A stretch of 64,000 nt of DNA from Georgenia sp. EYE_87 (GCF_023148685.1 NZ_JAHXNL010000005.1:62001-126000); one strand, 5' to 3'. Shown: positions 17,067 to 25,996, numbered from the stretch's first letter. Numbers and translations: made by a program. Notes: generated from the sequence alone by a model not told the origin.

Positions 17067-18056
17067 TCAGGGAAGGATCGTGTCGAGGTCGGGCTCCTCG
17101 TCGAGCGTCCCGAACTCGACCGCCTTCTGCCCGAGGAGCTCCGCCGCCTCGCGGCTGAACTCGGGGCGGAACACCGGGATCGTCATGCGCTCGAGGACGT
17201 CGGGCTCGATCTCGGTGTAGGTGCCCACGATCTCCCGCACGGCGTCGGGGTTCTCCTGGGAGTACTCCAGCGACCGGTTCATGGCCGTGCGGAAGCTCTC
17301 CACGAGCTCGGGGTCCTCGTCGATGAGCGACTGGGTGGTGAAGACGCACGAGATGTCGAGCTCGGGGTGGAACTCGGAGAAGTTGTAGGAGAGCACGCGG
17401 GCCCCGCTGTCCAGCGCCTCGGTGAGGAACGGCTCCAGGATCCACGCCGCGTCCACCTGGCCGAGCTCGAGCGCGGCCGGCGCCTCGGAGAACGGCACCT
17501 CGACGAACTTCACGGCGGCGGCGTCGCCGCCGGCCTCGTCGACCACGGTCCGGATCGTCGTGTCGCCGATGTTCTCCAGGGTGTTGACCGAGACGGTCCT
17601 GCCGCCGAGGTCGGCGACGCTCTGGATCGGGGAGTCACCGGTGACCACGACCGCGCCGATGTCCGGCTCGCCCGCCGTGGAGTTGGCGTTGGCGATGCAC
17701 CTCAGGTCCAGGCCCTGCTCGACGGCGAGCATGGTCGAGAGGAGGTTGCCGCGCCCGAACTGGTAGGTGCCCGACACCACGCTGGGGACCACGGCGGCGC
17801 CGCCGCCGGCGGACTCGATCTCGAGGTCGATGCCCTCCTCCTCGAAGAAGCCCTCCTGCTTGCCGAGGTAGAGCGGGGCGGAGTCGACGATGGGCTGGGT
17901 GCCGATGAGGACCGGCGTGAGCCCGTCCTGCGGTGCGCCGGTGCCACCGGCTCCCTCGGTGGCGGCCGGGGTGGCGCCGTCGTCCCCCGAGCAGGCGGCG
18001 AGCGCGAGCGCGAGCGTGACGAGACCGGCGGCGGTGACGGGGATGGATCGATTCAC
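17067..18056 (-). CDS. NMT1/THI5-type ABC substrate-binding lipoprotein
   Basis: 329 residues. The signal peptide ends in the lipobox LAAC, giving a lipid-anchored Cys near residue 22, followed by an acidic, Gly/Ala-rich linker. The mature domain resembles nitrate/sulfonate/aromatic binding proteins: YLGKQEGFFEEEGIDLEIE, then ADLGGRTVSVNTLENIGD and AWILEPFLTEAL. It should capture a small anionic ligand for an ABC importer. No permease or ATPase gene lies in this cluster, so it is an orphan binding protein. The nearest suitable partners in the window are at 32763-34431. It is transcribed with the aldolase upstream and the decarboxylase-like gene downstream. Confidence 0.88.
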   Translation of the reverse strand: MNRSIPVTAAGLVTLALALAACSGDDGATPAATEGAGGTGAPQDGLTPVLIGTQPIVDSAPLYLGKQEGFFEEEGIDLEIESAGGGAAVVPSVVSGTYQFGRGNLLSTMLAVEQGLDLRCIANANSTAGEPDIGAVVVTGDSPIQSVADLGGRTVSVNTLENIGDTTIRTVVDEAGGDAAAVKFVEVPFSEAPAALELGQVDAAWILEPFLTEALDSGARVLSYNFSEFHPELDISCVFTTQSLIDEDPELVESFRTAMNRSLEYSQENPDAVREIVGTYTEIEPDVLERMTIPVFRPEFSREAAELLGQKAVEFGTLDEEPDLDTILP

Positions 18057-18120
18057 GGTGGGCTCCTCGGTGAGTGGTGGGAGTGGTGGCCGACGCGGGG
18101 GTGACGACGGCGGTGCGGGC

Positions 18121-18846
18121 CTACGGGACGCGGACCTCCTCGCGCCAGACGTCCCAGGCGCGGACCACCTGCGAGCTGTTGGTGCGCCAGGCCGCCGCGC
18201 CCTCCTGCGGGGTGAGGTAGGTGACCGCGCCGAGCTGGGTGGCGGCCGCCTGGATGCCGGCGTTGACCTCGGCGTAGACGGCGCGGAAGACCGCGTCGGG
18301 CAGGGAGTCCCCGACCGCGACGGAGCCGTGGCCGCGCATGAGGACGACGGCGTGCGGGCCCAGCGCGTCGGCGAGCGCGGCCCCGGTCCGCGCGTCCCGG
18401 ATGAGCAGGTCCGAATCCTCGCCCAGGTGGTCCCGGATCTCGAAGACCGGCACGGCGTCGGCGAGGAACCCGGCCATGTGCAGCACGGGCCGGAGGGGCC
18501 GGTCGGTGACGGCGAACGGGATGACCGCCGGCGAGTGGCTGTGCACGACGCCCGTGACGTCCGGACGGGCCCGGTAGATCTCGGCGTGGATGTACTTCTC
18601 GAGGTAGCTCGGGCGGGGGTCGTCGGTCTGCGCGTCGAGGGTGAAGGCCTGGATGTCCTCGGACGTCACCCGGCCGGGGGCCATGTTGCGCGCCAGGTAG
18701 AAGCGGTCCGGGTCGGCGGCGGACCGGGCGCTGACGTGGCCGAAGGCATCCAGCACCCCGCGCGCCACCAGGATCCGGTTGGCGTCGACCAGCGCGGTGA
18801 CGATCGTCCGGTCGGACTCCGGGAGCCCCTGATCCGTCTGTCGCAT
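18121..18846 (-). CDS. Class II aldolase/adducin-family enzyme, possible aromatic-acid decarboxylase
   Basis: 241 residues from the ATG at 18846, preceded by GGGGAGAGAC. Family metal ligands are present: Glu89 in HAEI, His102 and His104 in VVHSHSP, and His173 in RGHGSVAVGD. Class II aldolase-fold proteins include sugar-phosphate aldolases. They also include metal-dependent decarboxylases of aromatic diacids, such as 3,4-dihydroxyphthalate decarboxylase and the B6-pathway HMPDC decarboxylase. Next to a Pht5-like protein and an NMT1 binding protein, a decarboxylase role is the better guess. A longer frame from 18939 is rejected because the operator and promoter region lies there. Confidence 0.85.
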   Translation of the reverse strand: MRQTDQGLPESDRTIVTALVDANRILVARGVLDAFGHVSARSAADPDRFYLARNMAPGRVTSEDIQAFTLDAQTDDPRPSYLEKYIHAEIYRARPDVTGVVHSHSPAVIPFAVTDRPLRPVLHMAGFLADAVPVFEIRDHLGEDSDLLIRDARTGAALADALGPHAVVLMRGHGSVAVGDSLPDAVFRAVYAEVNAGIQAAATQLGAVTYLTPQEGAAAWRTNSSQVVRAWDVWREEVRVP

Positions 18847-18926
18847 GTCTCTCCCCTGGCACCCTTGCCCGTCACGCCGTCGGCGTCGGTCCGCGCGGAC
18901 CGGTGTGCCGAACGTACGACCGGCCG

Positions 18927-18963
18927 GTTCTGAGTGCAAGAACTTCGTTCTGCTGTGCAGACA
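18927..18963 (-). promoter_or_regulatory. Operator-like repeats upstream of the aldolase gene
   Basis: Bases 18949-18963 (TCTGCTGTGCAGACA) match exactly 15 bases of the palindrome at the IclR start (15290-15304). A second, related element precedes it: GTTCT-gagtgca-AGAAC at 18927-18943, with the shared pattern TTCTG..GTGCA. Two tandem operators 80-120 bases upstream of the ATG fit repression or activation of the minus-strand operon by the IclR protein at 15296. Confidence 0.55.
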
Positions 18964-19130
18964 TCACGGACAAGGGCAAGATCCGTCAAGCCTGGGCCCC
19001 TGAACGGCAATTTCGATCAAGCGGGCGCCCCGGTGATCTTCCTAGGGTCTTGGAAGCCGGTTACGACGACGTGAACGTTGTCAGCGCTGACCTGCCCCGG
19101 CCCGTACCTCCGACGAAGGAATGATCGCCC

Positions 19131-21650
19131 GTGCGTGTGACCACAAGAGTCGTGGACGTAGAGCTGGCCGACGGCTGGGTCCGTGTCCGAACTGACGGCG
19201 TGGAGATCCGCCTGATCCTCGTGACCGAGGACATCCTCCGCATCCGCGCCGGCTTCGACGGGGACTTCGCCGAGGAGTCGTACACGCTGGTCACCACCGC
19301 CTGGCCCGACCGGCTCGACGGCTTCATGGGATCCGAACGCACCCGCGTCACCCCGCCGGTCGTCCAGCTGGACGACCGGGACGACAGGGCGACCGTGACC
19401 GGCGGGCGCCTGCGCGTCGAGATCGAGAAGGACCCGTTCCGGATCTGCGTCTACGACGACGAGGGGACGCTGCTCCACGCGGACGTCGTCGGCCTCGGCT
19501 ACCTCGAGGACTCGAACCGCCGCCGGCTGCACACCAGCGAGATCACCCCGGACGACGGCTTCTACGGCTTCGGGGAGACGACCGGGGCGCTGAACAAGGC
19601 CCAGAAGCTCATCACGATGAGCCCCAAGGACGCGCTCGGCTACAACTCCCGCGAGACCGACCCGCTGTACAAGCACATCCCGTTCTACCTGAAGCTGAAC
19701 CGCGCCAGCCGCAAGGCGGTCGGCTACTTCTACCACAACACCTACGAGTGCGACTTCGACCTGGGCCGGGAGAAGAGCAACTACTGGGCCCCGCACAGCC
19801 GCTACCGCACCGACGGCGGCGACATCGACCTGTTCCTGATCGCCGGCCCGGCGATCCGGGACGTCGTCCGGCGCTACACCACGCTGACCGGCCGGCCGCC
19901 GCTGCTGCCGAAGTACGCGCTCGGCTACCTCGCCTCCTCGATGTACTACGCCGAGCTCGACGCCGACAGCGACCGGGCGATCACCGACTTCATCGACATC
20001 GCGCGGGCCGAGGACATCCCCGTCGACGGTTTCCAGCTCTCCTCCGGCTACACCACCCAGGAGACAGAGACCGGCCCGAAACGGTGCGTCCTCACCTGGA
20101 ACGACCGCCGCTTCCCCGACCCGGAGGGCTTCTTCGCCGCGATGGCCGAGCGCGGCATCACCGTCTCCCCCAACGTCAAGCCCGCCGTGCTCGACGTCCA
20201 CCCCCGCCTCGAGGAGCTCGTGGCCGAGGGCGTCCTCGTCCGGCGCAGCGCCGACGCGGCCGAGTGCGCTGGCGACGGCCCTGCCGCCGGCGCCTGGTGG
20301 GGCGGGCCGGGCCGGTTCGTCGACTTCACCAAGCCCGCCGCCCGGAAGGCCTGGAAGCGCTGGCTGACCGAGGACGTGCTGGACAAGGGCACGACGTCGG
20401 TGTGGAACGACAACTGCGAGTACGACGGGATCATCGACAAGGACTCCCGCTGCGACTTCGACGGCGCCGGCGCGACGATCGGCCGCGTCCGCACGGTCAT
20501 GGCGAACCTCATGTGTCACGTGACCCGCGACGCAGTCGCCGAGAAGGACCCGGACGCCCGCCCCTACATCGTCTGCCGCGCGGGCCACGCCGGCATCCAG
20601 CGCTACGCCCAGACCTGGGCGGGCGACAACTCGACGTCATGGGAAACGCTCCAGGACAACATCGCCACGATCCTCGGCATGGGCCTGTCCGGGGTCGCGA
20701 ACCAGGGGTGCGACATCGGCGGCTTCCACGGGCCGGGACCCGAGCCCGAGCTCCTCGTGCGCTGGGTCCAGCACGGCATCTTCCAGCCCCGCTTCTCGAT
20801 CCACTCGGTGAACTCCGACAACACCGTCACGGAGCCCTGGATGTACGGCGACCACACGTCCTACATCCGCGACGCCATCAAGCTCCGCTACCGGCTCTTC
20901 CCCTACCTGTACTCGCTCATGGCCCGCGCGCACCGCACCGGCCTGCCCATCATGGAGCCGCTCGTCAGCGCCTTCCAGGCCGACCCCGCCGCCGACGAGA
21001 ACGCCACCGAGTTCATGCTCGGGGACTCCCTCCTCGTCGCGAACGTCCTCACCCCGGGCGCGACCACCCGCTCCGTGCGCGTCCCCGCCGGCGAGGTCTT
21101 CTACGACGCGTGGACCCGCGAGCGCTTCGAGGGCGGGCAGACCGTCGAGGTGCCGGTCGACCTCGGCTCGATCCCGCTCTTCGTCCGCGGCGGCGGCATC
21201 GTCCCGCTGGCCGCCAACCAGCTCGACAGCCTCACCCGCGACGAGGTCACCGACCTGCGCCTGGTCTGCGCCGCCGACCGCGACGGCCACTTCCTGCTGT
21301 ACGAGGACGACGGGCTCACCCGCGCCCACGAGGGCGGGGCGTTCCGGGAGACCGAGGTCAGCATGACCGCCGGCGAGCAGGTCGTCCTCCGGCTCACCCG
21401 CCGCGGCGACTACCGCAGCACCGTCCGGAGGCTGCTCCTCGACGTCGTCAACACGGACCGGGCCCCGCACTGGGTCGCTGTCGACGGCGAGCGCATCCCC
21501 CAGATCCTCTACCGCGAGCGTTTCGACGCCGCGGAGGTGGGCTGGCACTACGAGCAGACCACCCGGTCCGTCCTCGTCCGACTGCCCGACCCCGACGGCG
21601 ATCTCGCCGTCACCATCTCGTTCGAGCCCTTCGACATGATCGGCATGTAA
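19131..21650 (+). CDS. Glycoside hydrolase family 31 (alpha-glucosidase/alpha-xylosidase type)
   Basis: 839 residues from the GTG at 19131, with GAAGGA about eleven bases upstream. An ATG at 19121 is out of frame. The N-terminal beta-sandwich contains YGFGETTGALNK. The catalytic barrel has the GH31 nucleophile signature VWNDNCE (Asp427) and a general-acid region WAGDNSTSW (Asp499). GVANQGCDIGGFHG and FRPRFS-like FQPRFSIHS follow, and C-terminal beta domains end the protein. There is no signal peptide, so it acts in the cytoplasm on an imported alpha-glycoside. The stop is 12 bases before dctP, so it is the first gene of a GH31-TRAP operon, an unusual pairing. Confidence 0.9.
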   Translation: MRVTTRVVDVELADGWVRVRTDGVEIRLILVTEDILRIRAGFDGDFAEESYTLVTTAWPDRLDGFMGSERTRVTPPVVQLDDRDDRATVTGGRLRVEIEKDPFRICVYDDEGTLLHADVVGLGYLEDSNRRRLHTSEITPDDGFYGFGETTGALNKAQKLITMSPKDALGYNSRETDPLYKHIPFYLKLNRASRKAVGYFYHNTYECDFDLGREKSNYWAPHSRYRTDGGDIDLFLIAGPAIRDVVRRYTTLTGRPPLLPKYALGYLASSMYYAELDADSDRAITDFIDIARAEDIPVDGFQLSSGYTTQETETGPKRCVLTWNDRRFPDPEGFFAAMAERGITVSPNVKPAVLDVHPRLEELVAEGVLVRRSADAAECAGDGPAAGAWWGGPGRFVDFTKPAARKAWKRWLTEDVLDKGTTSVWNDNCEYDGIIDKDSRCDFDGAGATIGRVRTVMANLMCHVTRDAVAEKDPDARPYIVCRAGHAGIQRYAQTWAGDNSTSWETLQDNIATILGMGLSGVANQGCDIGGFHGPGPEPELLVRWVQHGIFQPRFSIHSVNSDNTVTEPWMYGDHTSYIRDAIKLRYRLFPYLYSLMARAHRTGLPIMEPLVSAFQADPAADENATEFMLGDSLLVANVLTPGATTRSVRVPAGEVFYDAWTRERFEGGQTVEVPVDLGSIPLFVRGGGIVPLAANQLDSLTRDEVTDLRLVCAADRDGHFLLYEDDGLTRAHEGGAFRETEVSMTAGEQVVLRLTRRGDYRSTVRRLLLDVVNTDRAPHWVAVDGERIPQILYRERFDAAEVGWHYEQTTRSVLVRLPDPDGDLAVTISFEPFDMIGM

Positions 21651-21662
21651 GGGAGCATGGAA

Positions 21663-22694
21663 ATGAAGAAGGTACTGATCAGCTCCGCCGCGGCGATGCT
21701 GACCGCGGCGGCGCTCGCGGCCTGCGCGCCGAGCTCGGGGATCTCGTCGATGACGAGCGCCCGGGCCACCGCGGACGACCCGCTCGTCCTGCGCCTGGCC
21801 CACAACCTCAACGACCGCCACGTCACCTCCCAGGCCCTCACCGCGTTCGCCGAGGACCTCGAGGAGCAGAGCGGCGGGCGGATCGTCGTCAGGATGTACG
21901 GGAACGGCCAGCTCGGGTCCGAGACGCAGGTGCTCGGCCAGCTCAACCAGGGCATCGTCGACATGACGCGGGTGAGCGCGCCCGGCCTGGCGAACTACGA
22001 CCCCGGCTACCACACGTTCGGCCTGCCGTACGTGTTCGAGTCCGAGGACGAGTACTACGAGGTCATGGACTCGCCCGAGATGGCCGAGTACTTCCGCTCC
22101 ACCGTCGACGACGGCTTCGTCGGCCTCACGTACTTCAGCTCCGGCGCCCGGTCCTTCTACACCGCCAGCACGCCGATCCGCACCCCCGAGGACGTGCGGG
22201 GCATGAAGATCCGGGTGCAGGACATGCGGTCGCAGACCGACTTCATGGAGGAGCTCGGCGTCGCGCCCATCGTCATGGCGTTCGGCGACACCTACACGTC
22301 GCTGCAGACCGGCCTGATCGACGGCGCGGAGAGCAACGAGACCGTGCTGACCCAGAGCGCCCACGGGGAGGTCGCGAAGTCGTTCTCCCTGACCGAGCAC
22401 ACACGGATCCCCGACATGCTCGTCATCAGCAGCGACGCCTGGCAGCGGCTCGACGCCGCGGACCAGGAGCTCGTCTCCGACGCCGCCCGGGCGGCGACCG
22501 AGGAGCACAAGGCCCTGTGGGCGGAGAGCATCGAGCAGTCGGTGGTCGACGCCGAGGCGATGGGCGTCGAGTTCGTCACCGACGTGGACACCGACGCCTT
22601 CCGTGAGGCCACCCGGCCGGTCGTCGACCGGTACGCCGAGGAGTACCCCGAGGTCGCGGAACTCCTCTCCGTCATCGAGTCGGCAAGGAAGTGA
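21663..22694 (+). CDS. dctP: TRAP transporter substrate-binding lipoprotein (DctP family)
   Basis: 343 residues. The ATG at 21663 is chosen over 21657 because GGGAG (21651-21655) is then seven bases away. The signal peptide ends at LAAC (lipobox). DctP hallmarks are LAHNLNDRHVTSQAL, FAEDLEEQSGGRIVVRMYG, QLGSETQVLGQL, MKIRVQDMRSQTDFMEELG (the ligand-carboxylate Arg region) and YTSLQTGLIDGAESN. It should bind an organic anion, classically a dicarboxylate or uronate, and deliver it to DctQ and DctM. It follows GH31 directly, so the ligand may be an acidic sugar or acidic glycoside. Confidence 0.93.
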   Translation: MKKVLISSAAAMLTAAALAACAPSSGISSMTSARATADDPLVLRLAHNLNDRHVTSQALTAFAEDLEEQSGGRIVVRMYGNGQLGSETQVLGQLNQGIVDMTRVSAPGLANYDPGYHTFGLPYVFESEDEYYEVMDSPEMAEYFRSTVDDGFVGLTYFSSGARSFYTASTPIRTPEDVRGMKIRVQDMRSQTDFMEELGVAPIVMAFGDTYTSLQTGLIDGAESNETVLTQSAHGEVAKSFSLTEHTRIPDMLVISSDAWQRLDAADQELVSDAARAATEEHKALWAESIEQSVVDAEAMGVEFVTDVDTDAFREATRPVVDRYAEEYPEVAELLSVIESARK

Positions 22695-22702
22695 GGACCC
22701 CC

Positions 22703-23215
22703 ATGACCACGCACGAACGTCTGGACCGGGTGCGAGGGGCGCTCGGCGCCGTACTCGTCTGGTTCGCCGGCACCCTGCTCGTCATCATGACCTTCCTGGT
22801 GCTCTACCAGGTCTTCACCCGCTACGTCCTCGGCACCCCCGCCGCCTTCACCGAGGAGCTCGTGCGCTACGCGCTGATCTGGACCTCCTTCATCAGCGCC
22901 GCCTACGCGTTCCTCCACCGCAAGCACATGGCGCTCGCGTTCGTGCGGGACAAGTTCTCGCCGACCGTGCGGCGACGGCTGGTGATCGGGTCCGACGTCC
23001 TCGTCCTGCTCTTCGCCGTCCTCGTCCTCGTGGTCGGCGGCACGATGCTCGCGCTCAGCGCGCGCAACGACTACTCGGCCCTGCTCGGTATCTCGCGCGG
23101 CCTCGTCTACGCGATCGGCCCGATCGCCGGGCTCGCGATCGCGGCCGCGCAGGTGCTCAACATCTGGGAAGACCTCGCCGGGGCCCCCCTGGTCGAGACG
23201 GAGGGAACCGACTGA
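22703..23215 (+). CDS. dctQ: TRAP transporter small membrane subunit (DctQ)
   Basis: 170 residues with four hydrophobic segments, the normal size and topology. The family segment VLYQVFTRYVLGTPAAFTEE is clear. The ATG at 22703 is preferred: AGTGAGG, overlapping the dctP stop, serves as its ribosome-binding site. A GTG at 22691 would add four residues. DctQ links the large permease subunit to the membrane complex. Its stop overlaps the dctM start by one base. Confidence 0.9.
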   Translation: MTTHERLDRVRGALGAVLVWFAGTLLVIMTFLVLYQVFTRYVLGTPAAFTEELVRYALIWTSFISAAYAFLHRKHMALAFVRDKFSPTVRRRLVIGSDVLVLLFAVLVLVVGGTMLALSARNDYSALLGISRGLVYAIGPIAGLAIAAAQVLNIWEDLAGAPLVETEGTD

Positions 23216-24519
23216 TGGATGCACTCACCGCCGTCGCCGTCCTGTTCGGCGCGTTCTTCGTCCTGCTCTTCACGGGCATCCCCGTCTCGGTCGCGCTCGG
23301 GGTCGCCTCCTTCCTCACCGCCCTCGTCTTCCTGCCGTGGGAGGACTCGACCTACATCGTCGGCCAGCAGATGAACGTCGGCATCGAGAGCTTCTCGCTG
23401 CTCGCCGTGCCGCTGTTCATCTTTGCCGGCAACATCATGAACAACGGCGGCATCGCGAGACGGCTCGTCGACCTCGCCCTCGTCGTCGCCGGCCGGGTGC
23501 CCGGGGCGCTCGCCCACACCAACATCCTCGGCAACATGCTCTTCGGGTCCCTCTCCGGCTCCGCCGTCGCCTCGGCCGCCGCCATCGGCGGCACCCTGCA
23601 CGAGCGGCAGAAGAAGGAGGGCTACGACCCGGCCTTCAGCACCTCCGCCAACATCGCCTCCGCGTCGACGGGGCTGCTCATCCCGCCGACGACGGCCGCC
23701 ATCGTCTACTCGACGGTCGCCGGCGGCGTGTCGGTCTCGGCGCTGTTCATGGCCGGCTACGTCCCGGGCATCCTCATGGGCCTCGTCGTCATGCTCATCA
23801 CCTACCTCTACGCACGCAAGCGCCGGTACGCGACGACGCGGGGCGCCGGCGCCGGCGAGGCCGCGCTGGTCCTCCTGCGGGCGATCCCCAGCCTGCTGCT
23901 GATCATCGTCGTCGTCGGCGGCATCGTGGCCGGCGTCTTCACCGCCACCGAGGGCGCCGGGGCCGCGGTGCTCTACTGCCTCGTCCTGTCGCTCGTCTAC
24001 CGCAGCATGTCGTGGACCGACTTCAAGGAGGTCGTGGTCCGCACGGTCGTCTCGACCGGCGTCGTCATGTTCCTCATCGCCGCGTCGTCCGCGATGTCCT
24101 GGGTCATGGCCTACACCGGTATCCCCGCGGCGATCACGGACGCCCTGCTCTCGGTGGCCGACTCGAGGGCGATCATCCTGCTGCTGATGGTGGCCGTGCT
24201 CCTCGTCGTCGGGACGTTCATGGACATCACGCCGGCGATCCTCATCTTCACCCCGATCTTCCTGCCCATCGCCACCGAGCTTGGCATGCACCCGGTCCAC
24301 TTCGGCATGGTGCTCATCCTGGCGATGTGCATCGGCACCATGACCCCGCCGGTCGGCTCCGTGCTCTTCGTCGCCAGCGGCGTGAGCGGGGTGACGATCG
24401 AGCAGGTCGTCCCGAGGCTCGTCCCGTACTTCGTCGGCCTCGTCCTGCTGCTCCTGGCCATCACGTTCGTCCCGGCGCTCTCCCTCGGGATACCGGGATG
24501 GATGGGCCTGCTCGGGTGA
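23215..24519 (+). CDS. dctM: TRAP transporter large permease subunit (DctM)
   Basis: 434 residues with about twelve hydrophobic segments. Family segments: VPLFIFAGNIMNNGGIARRL, FGSLSGSAVASAAAIGG, LIPPTTAAIVYS, and late MCIGTMTPPVGSVLFV. It forms the Na+-coupled translocation channel of the TRAP importer. The start ATG shares its A with the dctQ stop, so subunit synthesis is coupled. A terminator hairpin follows at 24588. Confidence 0.93.
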   Translation: MDALTAVAVLFGAFFVLLFTGIPVSVALGVASFLTALVFLPWEDSTYIVGQQMNVGIESFSLLAVPLFIFAGNIMNNGGIARRLVDLALVVAGRVPGALAHTNILGNMLFGSLSGSAVASAAAIGGTLHERQKKEGYDPAFSTSANIASASTGLLIPPTTAAIVYSTVAGGVSVSALFMAGYVPGILMGLVVMLITYLYARKRRYATTRGAGAGEAALVLLRAIPSLLLIIVVVGGIVAGVFTATEGAGAAVLYCLVLSLVYRSMSWTDFKEVVVRTVVSTGVVMFLIAASSAMSWVMAYTGIPAAITDALLSVADSRAIILLLMVAVLLVVGTFMDITPAILIFTPIFLPIATELGMHPVHFGMVLILAMCIGTMTPPVGSVLFVASGVSGVTIEQVVPRLVPYFVGLVLLLLAITFVPALSLGIPGWMGLLG

Positions 24520-24587
24520 CGGCGCGTCCGTCGCCACGCCGCGTTAGCGTAGGCGGGAGCCAGCTGTGCGGTGAGACACGGACCCGG

Positions 24588-24617
24588 CCGGCGGGCTGCG
24601 ACCCCGCAGCCCGCCGG
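24588..24617 (+). terminator. Terminator hairpin after the TRAP genes
   Basis: A perfect 13-bp stem (ccggcgggctgcg, loop accc, cgcagcccgccgg) separates dctM from the AraC gene 40 bases further on. Confidence 0.8.
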
Positions 24618-24656
24618 ACCGCCCCGGCCCGACGCTCAGGAAACTAGGGAAGAGAG

Positions 24657-25484
24657 ATGCTGGACTTCGCAGGCGATCTCATGGCCAGCGGCCGCGACGT
24701 GGCCGTGGCCCGGATCCGGGGCGTCGACGACAACATGATGCGGCCCCACCGGCACGACTACTTCGAGATCTACTACCTCGAGGCGGGCAGCCGGTACCAC
24801 TGGGCCGACCACACCCTTTACCGGATCGAGCCGCCCGAGCTCATCGTCTTCCCGCCCGGGGTCGAGCACTTCTCGTACGCCGACGACGGCGTCCCGTTCC
24901 AGCGGGTCGTCCTGTACTTCACCCCCGAGGCCGTCCTCTACCCGCACGTCCTCGACGCGATCCGGGCCCCGGTCACGGTCGTCCGGCCGGAGGGGCCGGG
25001 CCTGCGGGGGGTGAGCCAGGTGGTCGAGCAGCTCCTCGCCACGCAGGACGTGCTGGGCGACGGCTCGCAGGAGGAGATGCGGCTGCTGATCACCCAGCTG
25101 CTCGTCAAGCTCCTCCGGGGCGAGCACCGGGACGCCCGGATGGCGCCGCGCGAGGGCCGGATCGCCGACGTCATCCACCATCTGCACGACCACTACGCCG
25201 AGCCGATCGACCTCACGACGCTCGCCGAGCGGTTCTTCATCAGCCCGTTCTACCTGTCGCGCGAGTTCAAGAAGCACACCGGCACGACGATCATCGGTTA
25301 CGTCAACGGGCTCCGCGTGGGCCGGGCCGAGCGGCTCCTGCAGGAGACCGAGGACCCGGTGAGCCAGATCAGCGCCGCGGTCGGGTTCGCCAACGTCACG
25401 CACTTCAACCGCGTCTTCCGCGCGCGGACGGCGATGTCGCCGTCCCAGTTCAGGTCTCGGGAGAGGGCCGGGGCGACGGCGTAG
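24657..25484 (+). CDS. AraC-family transcriptional regulator
   Basis: 275 residues from the ATG at 24657, preceded by GAAGAGAG. The N-terminal cupin sensor has RPHRHDYFEIYYLEAG and FPPGVEHFS. The C-terminal region (about residues 170-270) has two helix-turn-helices: LTTLAERFFISPFYLSREFK and VSQISAAVGFANVTHFNRVF. The N-terminal domain is typical of sugar-responsive regulators such as AraC and RhaS. Adjacent to GH31 and TRAP genes in the same direction, it probably activates them in response to the imported ligand. Confidence 0.9.
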   Translation: MLDFAGDLMASGRDVAVARIRGVDDNMMRPHRHDYFEIYYLEAGSRYHWADHTLYRIEPPELIVFPPGVEHFSYADDGVPFQRVVLYFTPEAVLYPHVLDAIRAPVTVVRPEGPGLRGVSQVVEQLLATQDVLGDGSQEEMRLLITQLLVKLLRGEHRDARMAPREGRIADVIHHLHDHYAEPIDLTTLAERFFISPFYLSREFKKHTGTTIIGYVNGLRVGRAERLLQETEDPVSQISAAVGFANVTHFNRVFRARTAMSPSQFRSRERAGATA

Positions 25485-25532
25485 CCGTCACCGGTCCGTC
25501 CGCTCGGACGACGCCCTCTCGACCATCGCGCT

Positions 25533-25565
25533 GGTCACCCGCGTCCACCTTGGTGCGCGGTGACC
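25533..25565. terminator. Possible hairpin at the 3' ends of convergent genes
   Basis: GGTCACC-c-GCG pairs with CGC-GGTGACC (one bulged C), overlapping the last codons of the CMD-family gene. It is positioned to stop transcription from both sides. Confidence 0.4.
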
Positions 25566-25948
25566 GTCGGCTCCAGGCCGTCCGCGCCGACGACCTCCTG
25601 CCACGCCTCGAACCCGACCTGGAAGGCGACGATCCCCGCCTCGGGAAGCGCGATCTCGATCGCCTCGAGGATCTCCCGCGCTGTCACCCCCAGGTCGAGC
25701 GCCACCCTGATGTGGCTCTGGATGTGCCCCTTCGACGCTCGCATCACGGTCAGGCTCACGATGAAGATGAGCTCCTTGGTCCGCCGGTCGAGGGTGCGCT
25801 CGTCCAGATAGGCCGCCGACACCAGTCCGTTGGCCGCCTGGAGCACCTCGAAGTCCTGCTTGGCCATGACCTTGTGATAGTCGAGGACGTAGCCACGCTT
25901 GCGTGCCATGTCGTCGATGTACTCCTGTGCGTTGTCAGCCACAGTCAC
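25535..25948 (-). CDS. Carboxymuconolactone decarboxylase (CMD/AhpD-like) family protein
   Basis: 137 residues from a GTG at 25948; a second GTG two codons later is possible. The CMD-domain core is recognisable (DRRTKELIFIVSLTVM, then GHIQSHIRVALDLGVTAREI and LPEAGIVAFQVGFEA). The CxxC pair of AhpD-type peroxidases is absent; the corresponding segment reads ASKGHIQSH. It is therefore closer to decarboxylase-type or uncharacterised CMD proteins. It is the last gene of the eleven-gene B6-like operon. Known B6 pathways need no such enzyme, so its role there is open. Confidence 0.8.
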   Translation of the reverse strand: MTVADNAQEYIDDMARKRGYVLDYHKVMAKQDFEVLQAANGLVSAAYLDERTLDRRTKELIFIVSLTVMRASKGHIQSHIRVALDLGVTAREILEAIEIALPEAGIVAFQVGFEAWQEVVGADGLEPTVTAHQGGRG

Positions 25949-25996
25949 CTGCCCCCTTCTGCATAGGGGGAAGCACGGGCCGCGCTTCCCCGGCGG

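Noticed and set aside
18847-18939. 31-residue N-terminal extension of the aldolase from an upstream ATG
   Set aside because: The extension is Arg-rich, runs into the operator region, and GGGGAGAGAC stands directly before the internal ATG at 18846.
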